Part shown: piece by piece, positions 36,850-48,870 of the stretch
Layout: each line of letters starts with the position of its first letter
How positions within the stretch are numbered: position 1 is the stretch's first letter
Source: Ampelocalamus luodianensis
Taxonomy: Eukaryota > Streptophyta > Magnoliopsida > Poales > Poaceae
NCBI GenBank assembly: GCA_036346255.1
Contig: CM070618.1
Location: forward strand, 64,394,256 to 64,458,255
Reading direction: 5' to 3'
Length of the DNA stretch: 64,000 nt
Made by a program: the position numbers and the translations under genes
The notes under the pieces: generated by a model
What the model was told of the DNA's origin: nothing
Databases searched by the model: none
What the model saw: the letters and a program-made list of their open reading frames with translations, nothing else

Positions 36850-39745
36850 ATTGCCAATTGTCTCATCATTCTAAGATCATGAGCATAACCCCATGATATC
36901 CACATCAATTTGCTTTTTCAATATTTTCTAAAAAGAAAAACTAATAAAAATCTCAAATTTGTCTTTTGGGCTGGAACCCAAATCTCAGCCCAATCCTTTC
37001 TTGCTTCTGACCCATTCCCGCGCAGCCGCATCCCCCCCGCACGCACACGTGGTCCCACCAGCCAGTCGCATCATGTGCGACGTGATCGTTCCCGAGCCGC
37101 ACCCGCTATCATGTGGGCCCCGCCTTGCCACGTCAGCGTCGTCCTCAACGTGGACACATCGTCTCTGAGTTCTTTGGGGCCGCGCCGTCGTAGTTTTATT
37201 TACGGACTCTCCTTCTATGTGCCTATTTAAAACCCCGAGGATCCTCGTCCCTTGCACCCCGCGACGCGCCGTCCTCGAAACCCTAGCCGCCACCCTCAAT
37301 ATGTTGCCTAGAGCCCTAGCCGCCGCCTTCGTCTTCAGCGCCGGCCGAAGGTCTTCATCTTCACCGCCGTCGTTCGGGTCGTCCTCGTCGTCCTTGGAGG
37401 CCACTTTCGGACTTGTCGTGCCGCCCGCATCTCAGAACCACCGTCATTTTCGCCGGAGGACATCTCGAGCGCCGTTGTCATCGAGCCCGAGGTCTAAACA
37501 CTGTTTCAACCTCGCCATTGGCCAGCCTCTTCATCCTCGCACACCGGTGAGCCAACCAACGAGTTCACCAGAGTGTCCTCTACCTATTGCAAGCCTTCGC
37601 CGCCGACGAGCAGCCGTCGTTCGCCGGTAACCCTCGAGACTCGAGCCTCCGCCACCGTTGAGCCACCGTGTCCCCGCCACCTCGGCGCCCACATCAGCTC
37701 CAAGCCTGCGTGTCATCCATGTGGCATCCATGTCAGCCACCAGTCAGCACCCGCGTGCCACCTAACCCGAGCCCAGATCTCAATCTTGCGTAAAACCTAT
37801 CTACTGTGAGCCATGTCACTGGCTTGTGGGCCCCACATGTCAGATTTCCTTTTATATGTTCTAATTCCAAAAATCTCAGGGCTGATGTCATGCTAGCATC
37901 ATAAGTCGATTTTCCAGTAGAAAATTAAATCCGAAATTGCATAAAATCCTTTTTAGGTTTTTTTTCTTTAGATTAGATCTTCCAGAGCTCATATCTTTTA
38001 TATCCGAACTCCGATTGGGCCCATTCAAATTTCTAAATTCATCTAAATTTGAGATTTATTTATCTGAGATTTTTATTTAATTTTTGGAGTTATTTTTATC
38101 TCTATTATTTATTTATTTAGTTTATTTGCTTTGTTCGCGAGTAGACGTTGATACTTCGGGAAGTTTTGAGCAAGGGGGAGTTCACCAAGATCAAGATCAA
38201 TCCGAAGATTTATTCTAAGGCAAGTCGTGGTCCTTTGATCATATTGAACCTATAATTTCAAAAGTATATTGTTTTATACAATTGCATGCTATATTTATAC
38301 AAATGGTTTTGGGGTTAGCTATTACCTATTACCATTATGCCTCCATTGATTATTTGAATGCCACGAATCCTTTGTCGCCCTTGCATGGATAATTTTAGTT
38401 GAACATATTCATATCACCAACATGGGTTCATCATCACATGTGTCATAATAATTAATCTTGACTTAATGATATATGGAATTATGGTGAGTAGCCACTCTTG
38501 TTAAAATTTGTGTACCATGACAGGGTATGTCATTGGTTCTAGTTAAACAAAAATGGTTTTCGCTCAGGCAAGCAGGTTGGTGGATTGAGGGTGTGGGTTT
38601 AGCACGTTGTGGGTTGTGGAAAGATTGTCTGAGTAACTTGTCAAGGATTTAATCTTGCACGTCATTGAACTGGGCCTTAACCGTACAACCACATGTCCTG
38701 TATGGGCGGGACCTGGCCAATTAATTAGCAATGTCTTAATTTCAATTCTGTCGTGGTAAGCGTGAGTTATGGGAAACGTATACTCACGGTGGCGCAAGAG
38801 GGGGGCCTGTCTAGTCGGAAAGACATTCAGTGTTGAAACCTTAGCGGGCAGAATTGGGTTAAGAAGGAGCTTTGTAAAAGCCTTGTGATGATCACTTAAG
38901 TCGCACACCTAAGGAAGTGTGGTTAGACTCTTTGAGTTGATTAATCTCTTATGGGTCAAGCTATATAACCTCTGCAGAGTATAAAACTATTCGAATAGCC
39001 ATGTCCGCGATTATGGACATGCCTGGGAATTTCACACGGGAGGTAGTGTTTCTAATAAAATGAGTCAAAGTGTGAATAGGAAGTTCACTTGATGAATATA
39101 ATGTTTGTTTGGTGAACGGGTAATTCACTTGGTGGTTGTCTTGGGAAGTGGATGGGTAGTTCACTGGTTGTTTCAAAGAAATTATTTACTTTATGTATTT
39201 ACTATTCTTTTCAATTACGCATTTTAATATATTTATTGTATTTATCGTAAATACTGCTTTATGCAAAAGAAGCATACAACTAACCTTTGTTCAAGCCATG
39301 CATGAATACTATTTGCATACATTTCCCCACGACTTGTTGAGTGCTTTATGTGCTCACGGCTTCAATTTCTACGATCCAGTTGAAGAGTATCAAGCTGCTC
39401 AAGAGTTCTTCGCCCAAGAGTACTATGAAGGTTTTGCGGATTAGGATGCGTTCTCTACTCGATTGCCAGTGGGCATGTTGATTGACCATTTCAAGAGTTT
39501 TGTTCCGCTGTAAGAGTTTATTTGTTCTTTAGCCCTATGTGGTAAGTTAATTAAATGTTAACCATAAGGTCCAGTTATTACCATAAGGTCCAGTTATTAC
39601 TCTTATTTGTTACTTTGAGATCTTTTTAGTTAAATCGAATAAATGGATGGTATTTCATCACTGTTTCTTGTGTGAGCTAGCTACTGATCTTGGACTAGTT
39701 CAGAATATATAGAGTGTTTCTGAGATGCATTTTTGGATCCCGACA
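36850..39745 (+). mobile_element. LTR of a Ty3-gypsy-like element, 5' end truncated
   Basis: The segment ends CCCGACA and is followed four bases later by an exact TGGTATCAGAGC primer-binding site. A CTATTTAAAACC box lies near 37223 and a CTTGTTGAGTGC motif near 39333, as in the R region of the other large LTRs. The left end is ill-defined. GC-rich frames near 36985-37740 and the frame at 39193-39444 are treated as LTR sequence and not genes. Confidence 0.65.
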
Positions 39746-39749
39746 GAGG

Positions 39750-39761
39750 TGGTATCAGAGC
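39750..39761 (+). promoter_or_regulatory. Retrotransposon primer-binding site (tRNA-iMet type)
   Basis: TGGTATCAGAGC, the standard initiator-methionine tRNA-complementary site, lies just downstream of the LTR end. Confidence 0.9.
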
Positions 39762-40399
39762 CATATCGACTGTAAAACGCAACCTTAGTTAGCATGGTCG
39801 TTTAGCTAAAAGCTTCAAAACTTATTTTCTAAATCAAATCAACTTAATTTGACTTAAGTGGTTGTTCTTCTCTTATCTTCTCTGTTCCTTTTCTCATCTC
39901 AGTCTATTCTATTCTTGCCCTAATCTATTCTTTTCTCATCTTGTTCTAGAAATCTGGTCTCTCGTCTTTGCTGAAATTTGGTTTGCAATCCTAATTTGAC
40001 CTTCTTGTCCTGTTAATTTCTTTAGATGGTTCAAGTGTATCGCGATCAAAGAGGAGATTGGCCTGGAGTTCTTCAGTGCTTGTTGCAGAGTTGAGGAACA
40101 AGCAGAGGTGCAACTTACTTCACCAAGGAAAAGAAAGTGAATGGGCATAGAATTGGATTAGAGACAAGGGTGTATTTCATCGTAGGGCTTGGAAGTCACA
40201 TCCATCACCACAGCATAAAGTGCTACAATGAAATCAAAGACATGTCAGCAGTCAAAGTTGCCCAAAAAGTTGTTCGAAGGATTTGCAGGCTGCACCGGAC
40301 CAGTTTGTCCAAGTTGATTCGGAAGTATGTGATACAGGTAGCATCAGTGCCAGTTGTTCCTGAGCCAGAAGAAGAGTTGGGGGAATTTTCAGTTCCATC

Positions 40400-41029
40400 G
40401 CCTATGCTGTGGGCATCGTGAGCATGTACATGGAGATGCCCACTACCTAGCACATGGCAGCCATGAAGCACATCCTGAGATACGTAAGTGGCACGGTTGG
40501 CTTTGGATGTTGTTACAAGAAGCATGACGAGCTGGAGCCCAAGCTAGTGGGATTCAGCGACAGTGACTTAGCAGGCGACGTGGATGACTGCAAGAGCACC
40601 ATAGGGATGACCTTCTTCCTTGGTGCAAGCCTGATCACGTGGGCATCGTAGAAACTGAAGATCGTCGGGCTTTCGTCTTGTGAGGCAGAATATATTGCAG
40701 GGGCGACGGTAGCGTGCCAAGGCATCTGGTTGAGCCGGCTACTAGGAGATTTGAAGGGGCAAGAATCGAAGAAGATCAAGATGCTAGTGGACAACAAATC
40801 AACGATTGCGTTGTGCAAGAACCCTGTCCATCATGATCGAAGTAAGCACATCGACACTAGATTTCATTTTATTTGTGATTGTGTCGAGGATAACAATGTA
40901 GATGTGGAGCACATCAGCACTAAAGGGTAGCTTGCTAACATACTAACAAAGGCGCTCGGTCGCGTGAAGTTCATCGAGATGCGGCAGAAGCTGGGCGTCA
41001 AGGAGGTGAAGTCAAGGCAACAAGATTAA
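40400..41029 (+). pseudogene. Ty1-copia pol fragment (RNase H end)
   Basis: A single frame from 40454 to the TAA at 41027 shows AAMKHILRYVSGTVGFG, SDSDLAGDVDDCKSTIG, then KLKIVGLSSCEAEYIAGATV, DNKSTIALCKNPVHHDRSKH and HISTKG...LANILTKAL. These are copia RNase H hallmarks. Two in-frame TAG codons (40649-40651 and 40928-40930) stand where CAG (Gln) is expected, consistent with C-to-T decay. Gag, protease, integrase and most of the reverse transcriptase are missing. The upstream sequence (39746-40400) belongs to a gypsy-like leader, so the unit is chimeric. Confidence 0.88.
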
Positions 41030-41038
41030 GGGGGTGAT

Positions 41039-41396
41039 TGTTAGAAACTAATCTTGTTGTGATTGTGCATGTAGTGGAGCTAGTGGCCTGCTAATTAGTT
41101 AGTGAGTAATTAGCTAGTGCATATAGTGAAGGTAGTGGCCTACTTGAATGTGTTAGTAGGATTGTTACATGTCATATTGTAGCTATAAATAAACATTGTT
41201 ACCAGTTTGTTTCTACACAAGAAATGCAATAAAGGAGAGAAAAATAGAAAACACTGTAGTGCATGCAGCACTAAAATCCTTCTGTTCTTCTCTCGTTCTG
41301 AGCTTCCAGCATGTTCATGTGGTTCTTTCATCGCGTGTATGCTTCATCTTTAGTCAGCTTCCAACGTGTGTTTCTTCTTTGGATCGGCTGACACTC
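41039..41396 (+). mobile_element. Ty1-copia 3' LTR
   Basis: A purine-rich tract AAGGGGGTGA directly precedes TGTTAGAAACTAATC. A GCTATAAATAAAC box lies near 41181. The element probably ends GGCTGACA near 41393, but no duplication confirms this. Confidence 0.6.
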
Positions 41397-41449
41397 CCCA
41401 CGGTAGCCGCGAGGCTCGCAGTTCCGCGTGCGGCTAGATAATGTAAAGG

Positions 41450-42302
41450 TTGTGTCGTGAACTCTAGACTGCTTTCCTTCGGTAGTGAGCAGTGGCATCG
41501 ACGGATGCCGAACAAACTAGAGATATTCCAGGCAACCAGAATACCGTGTACTATAGGTAAAGTTGTACACCTCTGCAGAGTAATAAACTATTCAAATAGC
41601 CACGCTCGCGGTCATAAGCATGCTTAGTACGGCTGGTATGACGGTAGTCTTGTTTTTCCAAAAACTGTTTTGTCACAAAAACTTGGGTGATGTCATGGGG
41701 TTTTCATTTGTTGAGTTAACTGCTATTTTTATGGCTATGTTGCTATGTCTATAGCGAAACTATCATTCCTATGATTGATTGGCTATTTCTATAGCAGGAC
41801 TGCCATTTTTATGGTTGAACATGAAAGCCCCCTCATTTGATAGTCTTGCATCTAATATAATTTTTGCAATACACTACAAGTCTTGCTAAGTACACAAGTA
41901 CTCAATCTTGCTATTATTGTTGGTTTGGAGTTTGAAGATGAGCCGACGCCCGTCGACGCATTCTTTGCTTCTGGCACCAGAGGGTCCGGTGACAGGTCGA
42001 CCTAGGCCTTGTTCCTTGTCGGTTGCCTGCGGAATTGGATAGGCATGCCGTTGGATTTTGCTACTTCATTAAGTCTTCCGCTGTTATTTGTTTTACTCTA
42101 ATGACTGCTTTTGTTTGGCCGGTCGGCCGTGGTTGTAATAAACTTGTAATAGCTTAAGTAGAGTACCCTTTTACTTACTTTAGCATGTGTATGTATTGTT
42201 GTGAATACCAAATGTTGTGAATGTATGTGCTAGCTACTGATCCAGGGACTAGCACAGAATACACATAGGGTTTTTGGGTATTCCACGCCCAGGGGTCCGA
42301 CA
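41450..42302 (+). mobile_element. Truncated LTR end of family 1 with primer-binding site
   Basis: Blocks here such as GGTAAAGTTGTACACCTCTG followed by CAGAG, and ATCGACGGATGCCGAA, are the reverse complement of sequence in the solo LTRs at 18980 and 42887 (43680-43740 in the latter). It ends CAGGGGTCCGACA, matching their TGTCGGACCCC terminus. A TGATATCAGAGC primer-binding site with one mismatch follows at 42308-42319. About 850 bp of an LTR normally about 4.2 kb long is kept. Confidence 0.75.
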
Positions 42303-42324
42303 GCGCTTGATATCAGAGCTATAC

Positions 42325-42767
42325 TGACTGTGCTTGTGGCCGACAGCAACAACAATACAGCCTACAACTTCAGCGGCGTCGACTTCCCAACCGAGGTGTG
42401 CGTTGAGCGGTTCACCCCACCGTACCTCGCCCCGGAGCTCGCCGCCAACAGGTTGAAGATCGACATGGAGCCATGGAGGTGGTACGGGTCCAAGTTGATG
42501 TTCCCATTTTTGACGCCCACGCAAGCCGTGGCCGAGGGCAACGTGAAGGTGACAATGTACACGTCGCCATTCACGATGCATGGCTACTCCATGAACCAGC
42601 GGCTATTAATACTACCTGTCACCACGTTCGCGGTAGAAGGGCAGAGGTACATGATCATTGTCAACCCACCACCGAGACCGTAGCTCGCGTCGCCCGGCTA
42701 CTACATGGTGTATGTGGTAGCGAAGGGGGTGCCGAGCAAGGCCGTGTGGGTGAAGATTCACCAGTAA
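42325..42767 (+). pseudogene. GLOX pseudogene, C-terminal piece
   Basis: VLVADSNNNTAYNF opens the frame, then FPTEVCVERFTPPYLAPELA, VKVTMYTSPFTMHGYSMNQR, LLILPVTTF and, after a TAG at 42681-42683, LASPGYYMVYVVAKGVPSKA followed by VWVKIHQ-stop. This is the C-terminal DUF1929-type domain of galactose/glyoxal oxidases, complete to its usual end. It follows a retrotransposon primer-binding site by a few bases, with no duplication, so the missing middle of GLOX was probably lost by deletion together with part of the retroelement. Confidence 0.9.
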
Positions 42768-44958
42768 AAGAAACAACCCGTGATGCTTGTCCACCACGTT
42801 TGACACAATGATGGTAGTACTGTGCCAAAGAGTAGTCGTGTGACTGCCAAGTAGGAGATTTGAAGGCACGTAGGCAGTGGCATACTTGTCGGACCCCAGA
42901 CTTTGAATACCTGAAGCTCTCGTGTGTGTACCGTACTAGTCCTATGATCAGTGACTGGTACACACATCTACAACATTGATAATCACATCCATACAGTCAT
43001 ACATACAAAATAAAACAAGGTATGGTACATAACTTAAGCGATTACATTATTTACAACACAAGGGCTGATCGGCCAAATAAAAGCTTAAGTATCATGAGTA
43101 GCAAAGTAACAGCGGAAGCAAAATAGGTAATAAGTCCAAAATTCCAGCAGCATGTCCATCCAAACCCTAAGGCAATCAACTATAGACAAGTACTAGAAAG
43201 ACCCATCACCGACCCCACCGGTTTTGGGAACGAAGAAGGCGTCGTCTGGCATAGGTTCATCATCTAAATCTGAACAGCAATTTAAGCAAGACTTGTAGTT
43301 TATCGCAAAGTTTATATACATGCATGTCTAATAAAGGAGGAGGCTCTAAGCTACAAGTTATTTTCAGCATCAAGCAAGTTTTATTTGCAATAACAATATG
43401 TAGTAATTTGCAACAGAAATTTAAAGAACAGTTAAATAGATAAAAGGACAACAATTACGTAATTGAATAAACAACAACTTGCAACCCTACTTGGCTATGA
43501 GCATATTTCATTTTCAGCCATAGACATGGCACTCAACTCAAAGATAAACCAACAAACTGTTTCCCACATTTTTCAACGAAATTGTTTTTTATGAAAATCA
43601 AGACTATACCCATTAAGACTGCACTATACACACTCATGACCGCAAGCACGGCTATTTAAATAGATTTACACTCTGCAGAGGTGTACAACTTTACCCACAG
43701 TACATGAATTATCTAGTTTATTCGGCATCCGTCGATACCCCCGCTCACTACCTTTGGTAAGTAGTCTAGAGTACGTGTCGAAACCTTTACATCATCTGGT
43801 CCTATCTTTGCACTAGCCCGGTAAATGAACACCCTCACTTCGCCCGGGTACCCCCCTCCGATCAAGTGAGGTATTTACCATTATGTCGGTAAGCTTTATG
43901 CCCAACACCGTGGTAAAGGGAGCCCCTTCGTGCAACACATATGCTCGCATTACTACGGCCTACCAACGTGCAAGGCTAGTTTTTTATGATTTAATTAACT
44001 AAGGCCGTCCCATACCTACACATATGGTTGTATGCTTAGGCTTAGATAGGACTTGCTGGCATTCGGTCAATCGACTTGGGCGAGAATCACCCCCTATCTA
44101 CTTGTGAGACTCCTCTCTTACACTTCTCAGAATATAATATAACTCGCACGCGTCACAAACTAAGTGTTTTACTTTTATTTTTATACAAAATAATAGAGGT
44201 ACACCCCTCTGAGCTTTCTTTTCAAAACTCCCAAATTCATATTTATCATATCATCCTTTTATACAAATTTGTGAAAGATTATGGCTCGACTAAGCAATTA
44301 TGTGAGATTCGTATTCGAAAAACCCAAGTTGATATTATTCCTTGTCTAAACCATAACCTACTGGCTACAATAGTAAGGGTATCAATATTTCAAGGAACTT
44401 CATGCGTCGAATAGGATTTACAACTACCGATATCCCAAACATAGCAATTTTATATGAAACATACACGCGTACATAATAGATTTTTGCAAAAAGAAGTATG
44501 ATAATTAAAATAGTAGGAACATCATGGTCAAAAGGGGTGCTTGCCTTGATCTGATTGCTCTGAATATGAGGATAGAATATCATTGTAAAAATCATCCGAA
44601 CAATCGACGTCTAATAAAAAGAGCCGAAAGCAAATTAAATATAGCAAAATAATTTCAATAGCAACAAAATCCAAATATTTTTGCATATTTAGGTAGATCA
44701 TGATTTTATATAAATTTAGAAAAAGCATTCATCTCATTTGGAGTTTGTATGTAAAAGTTATTAAGGTTTTAATTTGTTTCGGTTTGAAAATTCCAGAAAA
44801 TAGAAAAGGTGACGTCGAAAGTGTATTTTCCGAGGTTTACACTTTCCAGCAAAGAAAGCATATTCTTCTCTGAGTTCTACTGATGTTTACACTTTCTAAC
44901 GGAGAAAGTGTATTTTCCTCAAAACTAAAGGCGTCTTTCCCATTTTTTCGGATTTTTA

Positions 44959-46272
44959 CACTACTACAAAACATGCAATAGTAGACACGTCATCACAGAC
45001 GGTTAAAATGGAACCGTCTGTGTTGGGTCTGTCGGGCCTATCACGACGGTTTGTAATACAAACCGTCAGCGATACTCGATATCATAGGCGGTTCTATTAA
45101 AGAACCGTCTCGATAATATCATAGACGGTTCTATTAAAAACCGTGCGTGATAATCTGCGATATCACGAGCGGTTTTTAATAGAACCGTCTATGATACTAT
45201 CGAGAGATGGTTCTTTAATAGAACCGTCTATGATACGCTGATTATCACGAGCGGTTTTAATAGAACTGCGTGATACTATCACGCATTTGTATCACGAACC
45301 GTGCGTGATAATACCTCATCACGACGGTTGGTGATATAAACGTGCGTGATATGTGATTCTAGCGGGAGTTTGAAAATTTTGAATATGTGCGCGGAATTTT
45401 GAATGCGTGGCGGGAGTAGCGAAGTCCTTATATATTAATGAGTCCCCAAATCCAGCGTGACCTCTAGGCTCCCTTCTCCGCGCGGCCCTCGTCCCTCCCG
45501 TTCGTCCCGCCGCCGATGCTCCCTCCGCCGGGCCTCCTCCTCCCGCCGCTCGTCCTCCCCGGCGGTCGGCGGCGTCTCCCACCGGTGCCGCCCCATCCAG
45601 CGGCGGCCTCCTCCTCCGGTGCCTTTGTCCTCCCCCCCCGGCTTCTCCTAGATCGAGGTATACATGTGTGCTTGGATACAGTTTTGTGATTGAATGTGTG
45701 CTTGAATATAGTTTTTGATTGAATGGGCGGGAACAATGTGGCTTCTTGATTTGACAAATCCTTGATTTGCGGCGGCGGAGGCGGTGAAGCCCAAGATGGC
45801 GATGCGGCGTGAGGAAGGAGGCGAGGATGAGATAAGGATGTGCCTTTCGAGGAGCTCGCGGCGAGGACAAGATCATGACCTTCTTGAAGGCTCATGGCGA
45901 GTGGAGCCAGGAGGTGGGCGAGTGCGGAGGCGGAGAGCGGGCGACCAAGGGAATACATTTAGTATTTTTTTGCGGTTGAAAAAACTATCACGAGCGGTTT
46001 TTAACAAGAACAAATCGCAGCGATAATATCACGAGCGGTTCTTGTTCGAAATGTCGTGAAAATATACTATCACGAGCGGTTCGGAGTAGAACAAATGCGT
46101 GATAACTCTATCGAGACGGTTCTACTTTGAACCGTGCGTGATATTAATATCCTGAGCGGTTTTGAACCAAATGCGTGATAATGTCTGTTATCACGACGAA
46201 CTTTTGACGGTTGGAAAAGCATGCGTGATGACGGTTCCGAACAAATGCGTGATGACGTTTTCTGTAGTAGTG
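44959..46272. mobile_element. Non-autonomous CACTA element, 1.3 kb
   Basis: The termini are CACTACTACAAAA and the inverted TGTAGTAGTG, with a 3-bp duplication TTA (44956-44958 and 46273-46275). Sister LTR copy 1 has the uninterrupted site GGATTTTTATTAACTT near 21793. Subterminal arrays of GGTT...AACCG palindromes lie at 44990-45353 and 45985-46240. The middle (45460-45960) is GC-rich, with a TATATATTAAT box near 45430 and frames that match nothing I recognise. It probably depends on a transposase supplied in trans. Confidence 0.9.
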
Positions 46273-46631
46273 TTATTAACTTACATGTTGGGCCTACTTG
46301 TGAGCGACTCATTCTTTTGCTTTATTGATTTTATTTGTAAAACATAGGCGGTCCCACATATCATAGACTCATCATTTATTAACTAATGATTAAACATATT
46401 TCCAATTTTATTTAACTGACAACTCGGGTCCACATGTCAGCTTCTCGGTTTTAAAACGTGTTTTTAAAACCGGAAATAGTGAGTGGTCCCACACGTCAGT
46501 GACTCATTTACTAAATACATTTTAAATTAGATTTTTTATTACTTTTTCAGTCAGTCTGGCATGTCATTGACTTAGTGCTTTTAACTACTATCATTAAGTG
46601 CTAACTAACATTTTAAATATGTGGGTCCCAC

Positions 46632-46634
<3 letters not shown>

Positions 46635-46672
<38 letters not shown>
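46635..46672. repeat. (GA)n microsatellite
   Basis: A pure GA run at the same LTR position as 22156-22191. Confidence 0.95.
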
Positions 46673-46674
<2 letters not shown>

Positions 46675-48391
46675 GGTAGCAGAGCTGCGCTCATGGCCGA
46701 GCACCATGGTGAGCTTGCCGCTGGCGAATGGCGCGATTAGCGGCGACATTGAGCGGTGGAATAAAATGAGGAGAGTAGAGCGAAGCTATTGGTGGTGGTG
46801 GCAGCGACGGGGGTGGCCGGAGGCGGTATTACGGCGGCGAAGAGCGGCGGAACTCCTCGGGCCCGTGACGTATTTGGCGAAGGAGGCTTTCTCCGGGCTA
46901 AAGGAGAGGCGCACTAGACTCACTTAGTCCAGACGATGCTAACGGGCTAGACGCAAAGACCTAGGGTCACTGGAGGCGAGCCGAGGACAAGCAACAGTGG
47001 CTGCGCCATGGGAGGCTACGAGGAACACGGCGTAAACTACTCGCCCTCTACAAATTGAAGTGTGCATGAGGTTTAGATGCTCACCACAACCACGAAGGTG
47101 CAAAAGATGAGGTCGGAGAGGCTCTAGAGTGGTTAGTCAATGACGAGCAGCGACGACACGGAGAAGGTCTATGACGGTAGCTCACCACAGCAACGGAGGT
47201 GCTACAATAAGTGTCACGTAAGGTTACTGGAGTGCTAAGGATGGTGTAGGTGTAAGGAATTAGACCGAGACTCACCGGGTTTCGAGGAAGATCAGAAATG
47301 GCGGCGGCAGCCGTGAATGTGATGCTCAGATTCAGGGTGAGACTACCTGCATTGAGTAAGGGAAAAACCTCAATAGGGTATGGAACAGATGGTTACGCAG
47401 TTGGTTTGAGCCCAAAATCACCAGAGCGATGGGAACACGTTGGCGAGCTCGAGTGCACGCTGGAGCTGAGGACGAAAGTGATTATGTTCGAGCTACAGGT
47501 CTCCCGGGGCTGCATTAAGCAAAGAAGAGGAGTGAGTGAGGTAGTATGATTAAGATGACGTAGGTGTCGTGGTTGAGGAAGCTCACCAAAGCAAGAATGG
47601 AGCGGAGGCGTGCTCATCGGCGTCGAGAACGACGTGCACGTTCCCGCGAAACCAAGGAGCTACGAGGCTTGGGTTAGCACGAAATGAAACGGGGATGAGG
47701 TGAGGAAGAAGGTAACATGGCTAGGGCTTAAATAGCTAGGACAAATGCGCGAGAAAAACGGCGAGACGCCGGCGGCAGCACGAGAAACTCGCGAGTCGCC
47801 TCTAGGTCTCTCCGCCTGCACGAGGGTTGGGTGCCATTAAGGGGGTAGATGGCATGGGCAAGGCAGGAGGAGACAACGGGAGCTGGTGAGGCACAAAACT
47901 GTGGGTGGCGAGGGCAATCCACGGGCGAGGTGCTCTGGTGCGCTGGCGCTCGCGCGGGCGCGAGGTGGAAGACACCACCTGACAAGCTGGGCCCACCCAT
48001 CAGTGGGACGGCAAGTGCGCGCGCTGGTGCGGGCTGGCACTGGCGAAGGGATTTGGGCCGACTCAGTTTTAGCCCAAGGGTGAGAGGGAGATTTAAAAGC
48101 AGTTTATGGATTTCTAATTTGTGTCTGAGCGTTTGCTATATTTTTGTATTTAGCAAATGGAGTCCAAAATTTACAAAATTTTTTGGGAGGGTTGTTGACC
48201 CAATATAGTTGTTTATATAATTTTTTCAGGATTTTATGTGCTACTTGTATTGAATTCATTATTTTTTTTATGCAAATAGCTCAAAAATCATGCATAAATA
48301 ATTTTCTATATAGATTAAGCTTAAAATTACTTTCCCATTTATTTTCACTATGTCTTCCAAAAAAATGGAATTTTTGGGATGTTACAATACT

Positions 48392-48870
48392 AGACATGCC
48401 GGTGCATCAATTTGGTTTGTTCTCCCATGAATTTTGTCTCTCATGGTATGGTTTTTCCAAATATGTTTAGGGCAAAATATATGTTCAGGGTAGGGATATG
48501 GATCGAGTCAAGTTTAGACGATCCAATGACAGCTTTGTAGTGCGTGTAGTACGGTAACACAGAACAAAGAGTAAAAGTGTATGTGCAATTATATTCACAC
48601 TGTTTTTGTGTTGGCTTGTGGAGAGCGACATGAACTTATTCTCCACTCACAGGTGGCAAGTGCTAGCCATGATTCAAGTTGCATTCCTCCACTTAATAGA
48701 CACATTCAGCACAGAAACCAAAAACTTCATACTACAGATCACTACATTCACGAAAGAGAGAGAAAAAAGATTCTGAGATGGGCGCAATATTAATAGACAG
48801 TCTAATGAACTCCATTTTTAAAAACAACAGAGGAAAGGATAAGCCTTAGATCAGGATGGCCCGATTACGA
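48392..48870. other. Intergenic, no gene seen
   Basis: No feature beyond the probable 3' region of the minus-strand gene that follows. Confidence 0.4.

Larger units (their letters stand above)
42887..48386 (-). mobile_element. Solo LTR (family 1, copy 2), antisense, with nested CACTA
   Basis: It starts TGTCGGACCCCAGAC and ends TTTTTGGGATGTTACA, with an exact duplication ATACT at 42882-42886 and 48387-48391. Without the CACTA insert it is about 4.2 kb, matching copy 1. A minus-strand TATTTAAGCCC box lies near 47727. It sits 120 bp past the GLOX stop. No retrotransposon domain is present. Confidence 0.88.

Noticed and set aside
36985..37740. GC-rich frames of 106-139 codons
   Set aside because: They follow an LTR TATA box and are open on both strands. 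They fit an LTR leader and not a gene.
39193..39444. 83-codon frame ending EEYQAAQEFF-type sequence
   Set aside because: It lies wholly in the LTR upstream of the primer-binding site. No domain was recognised.
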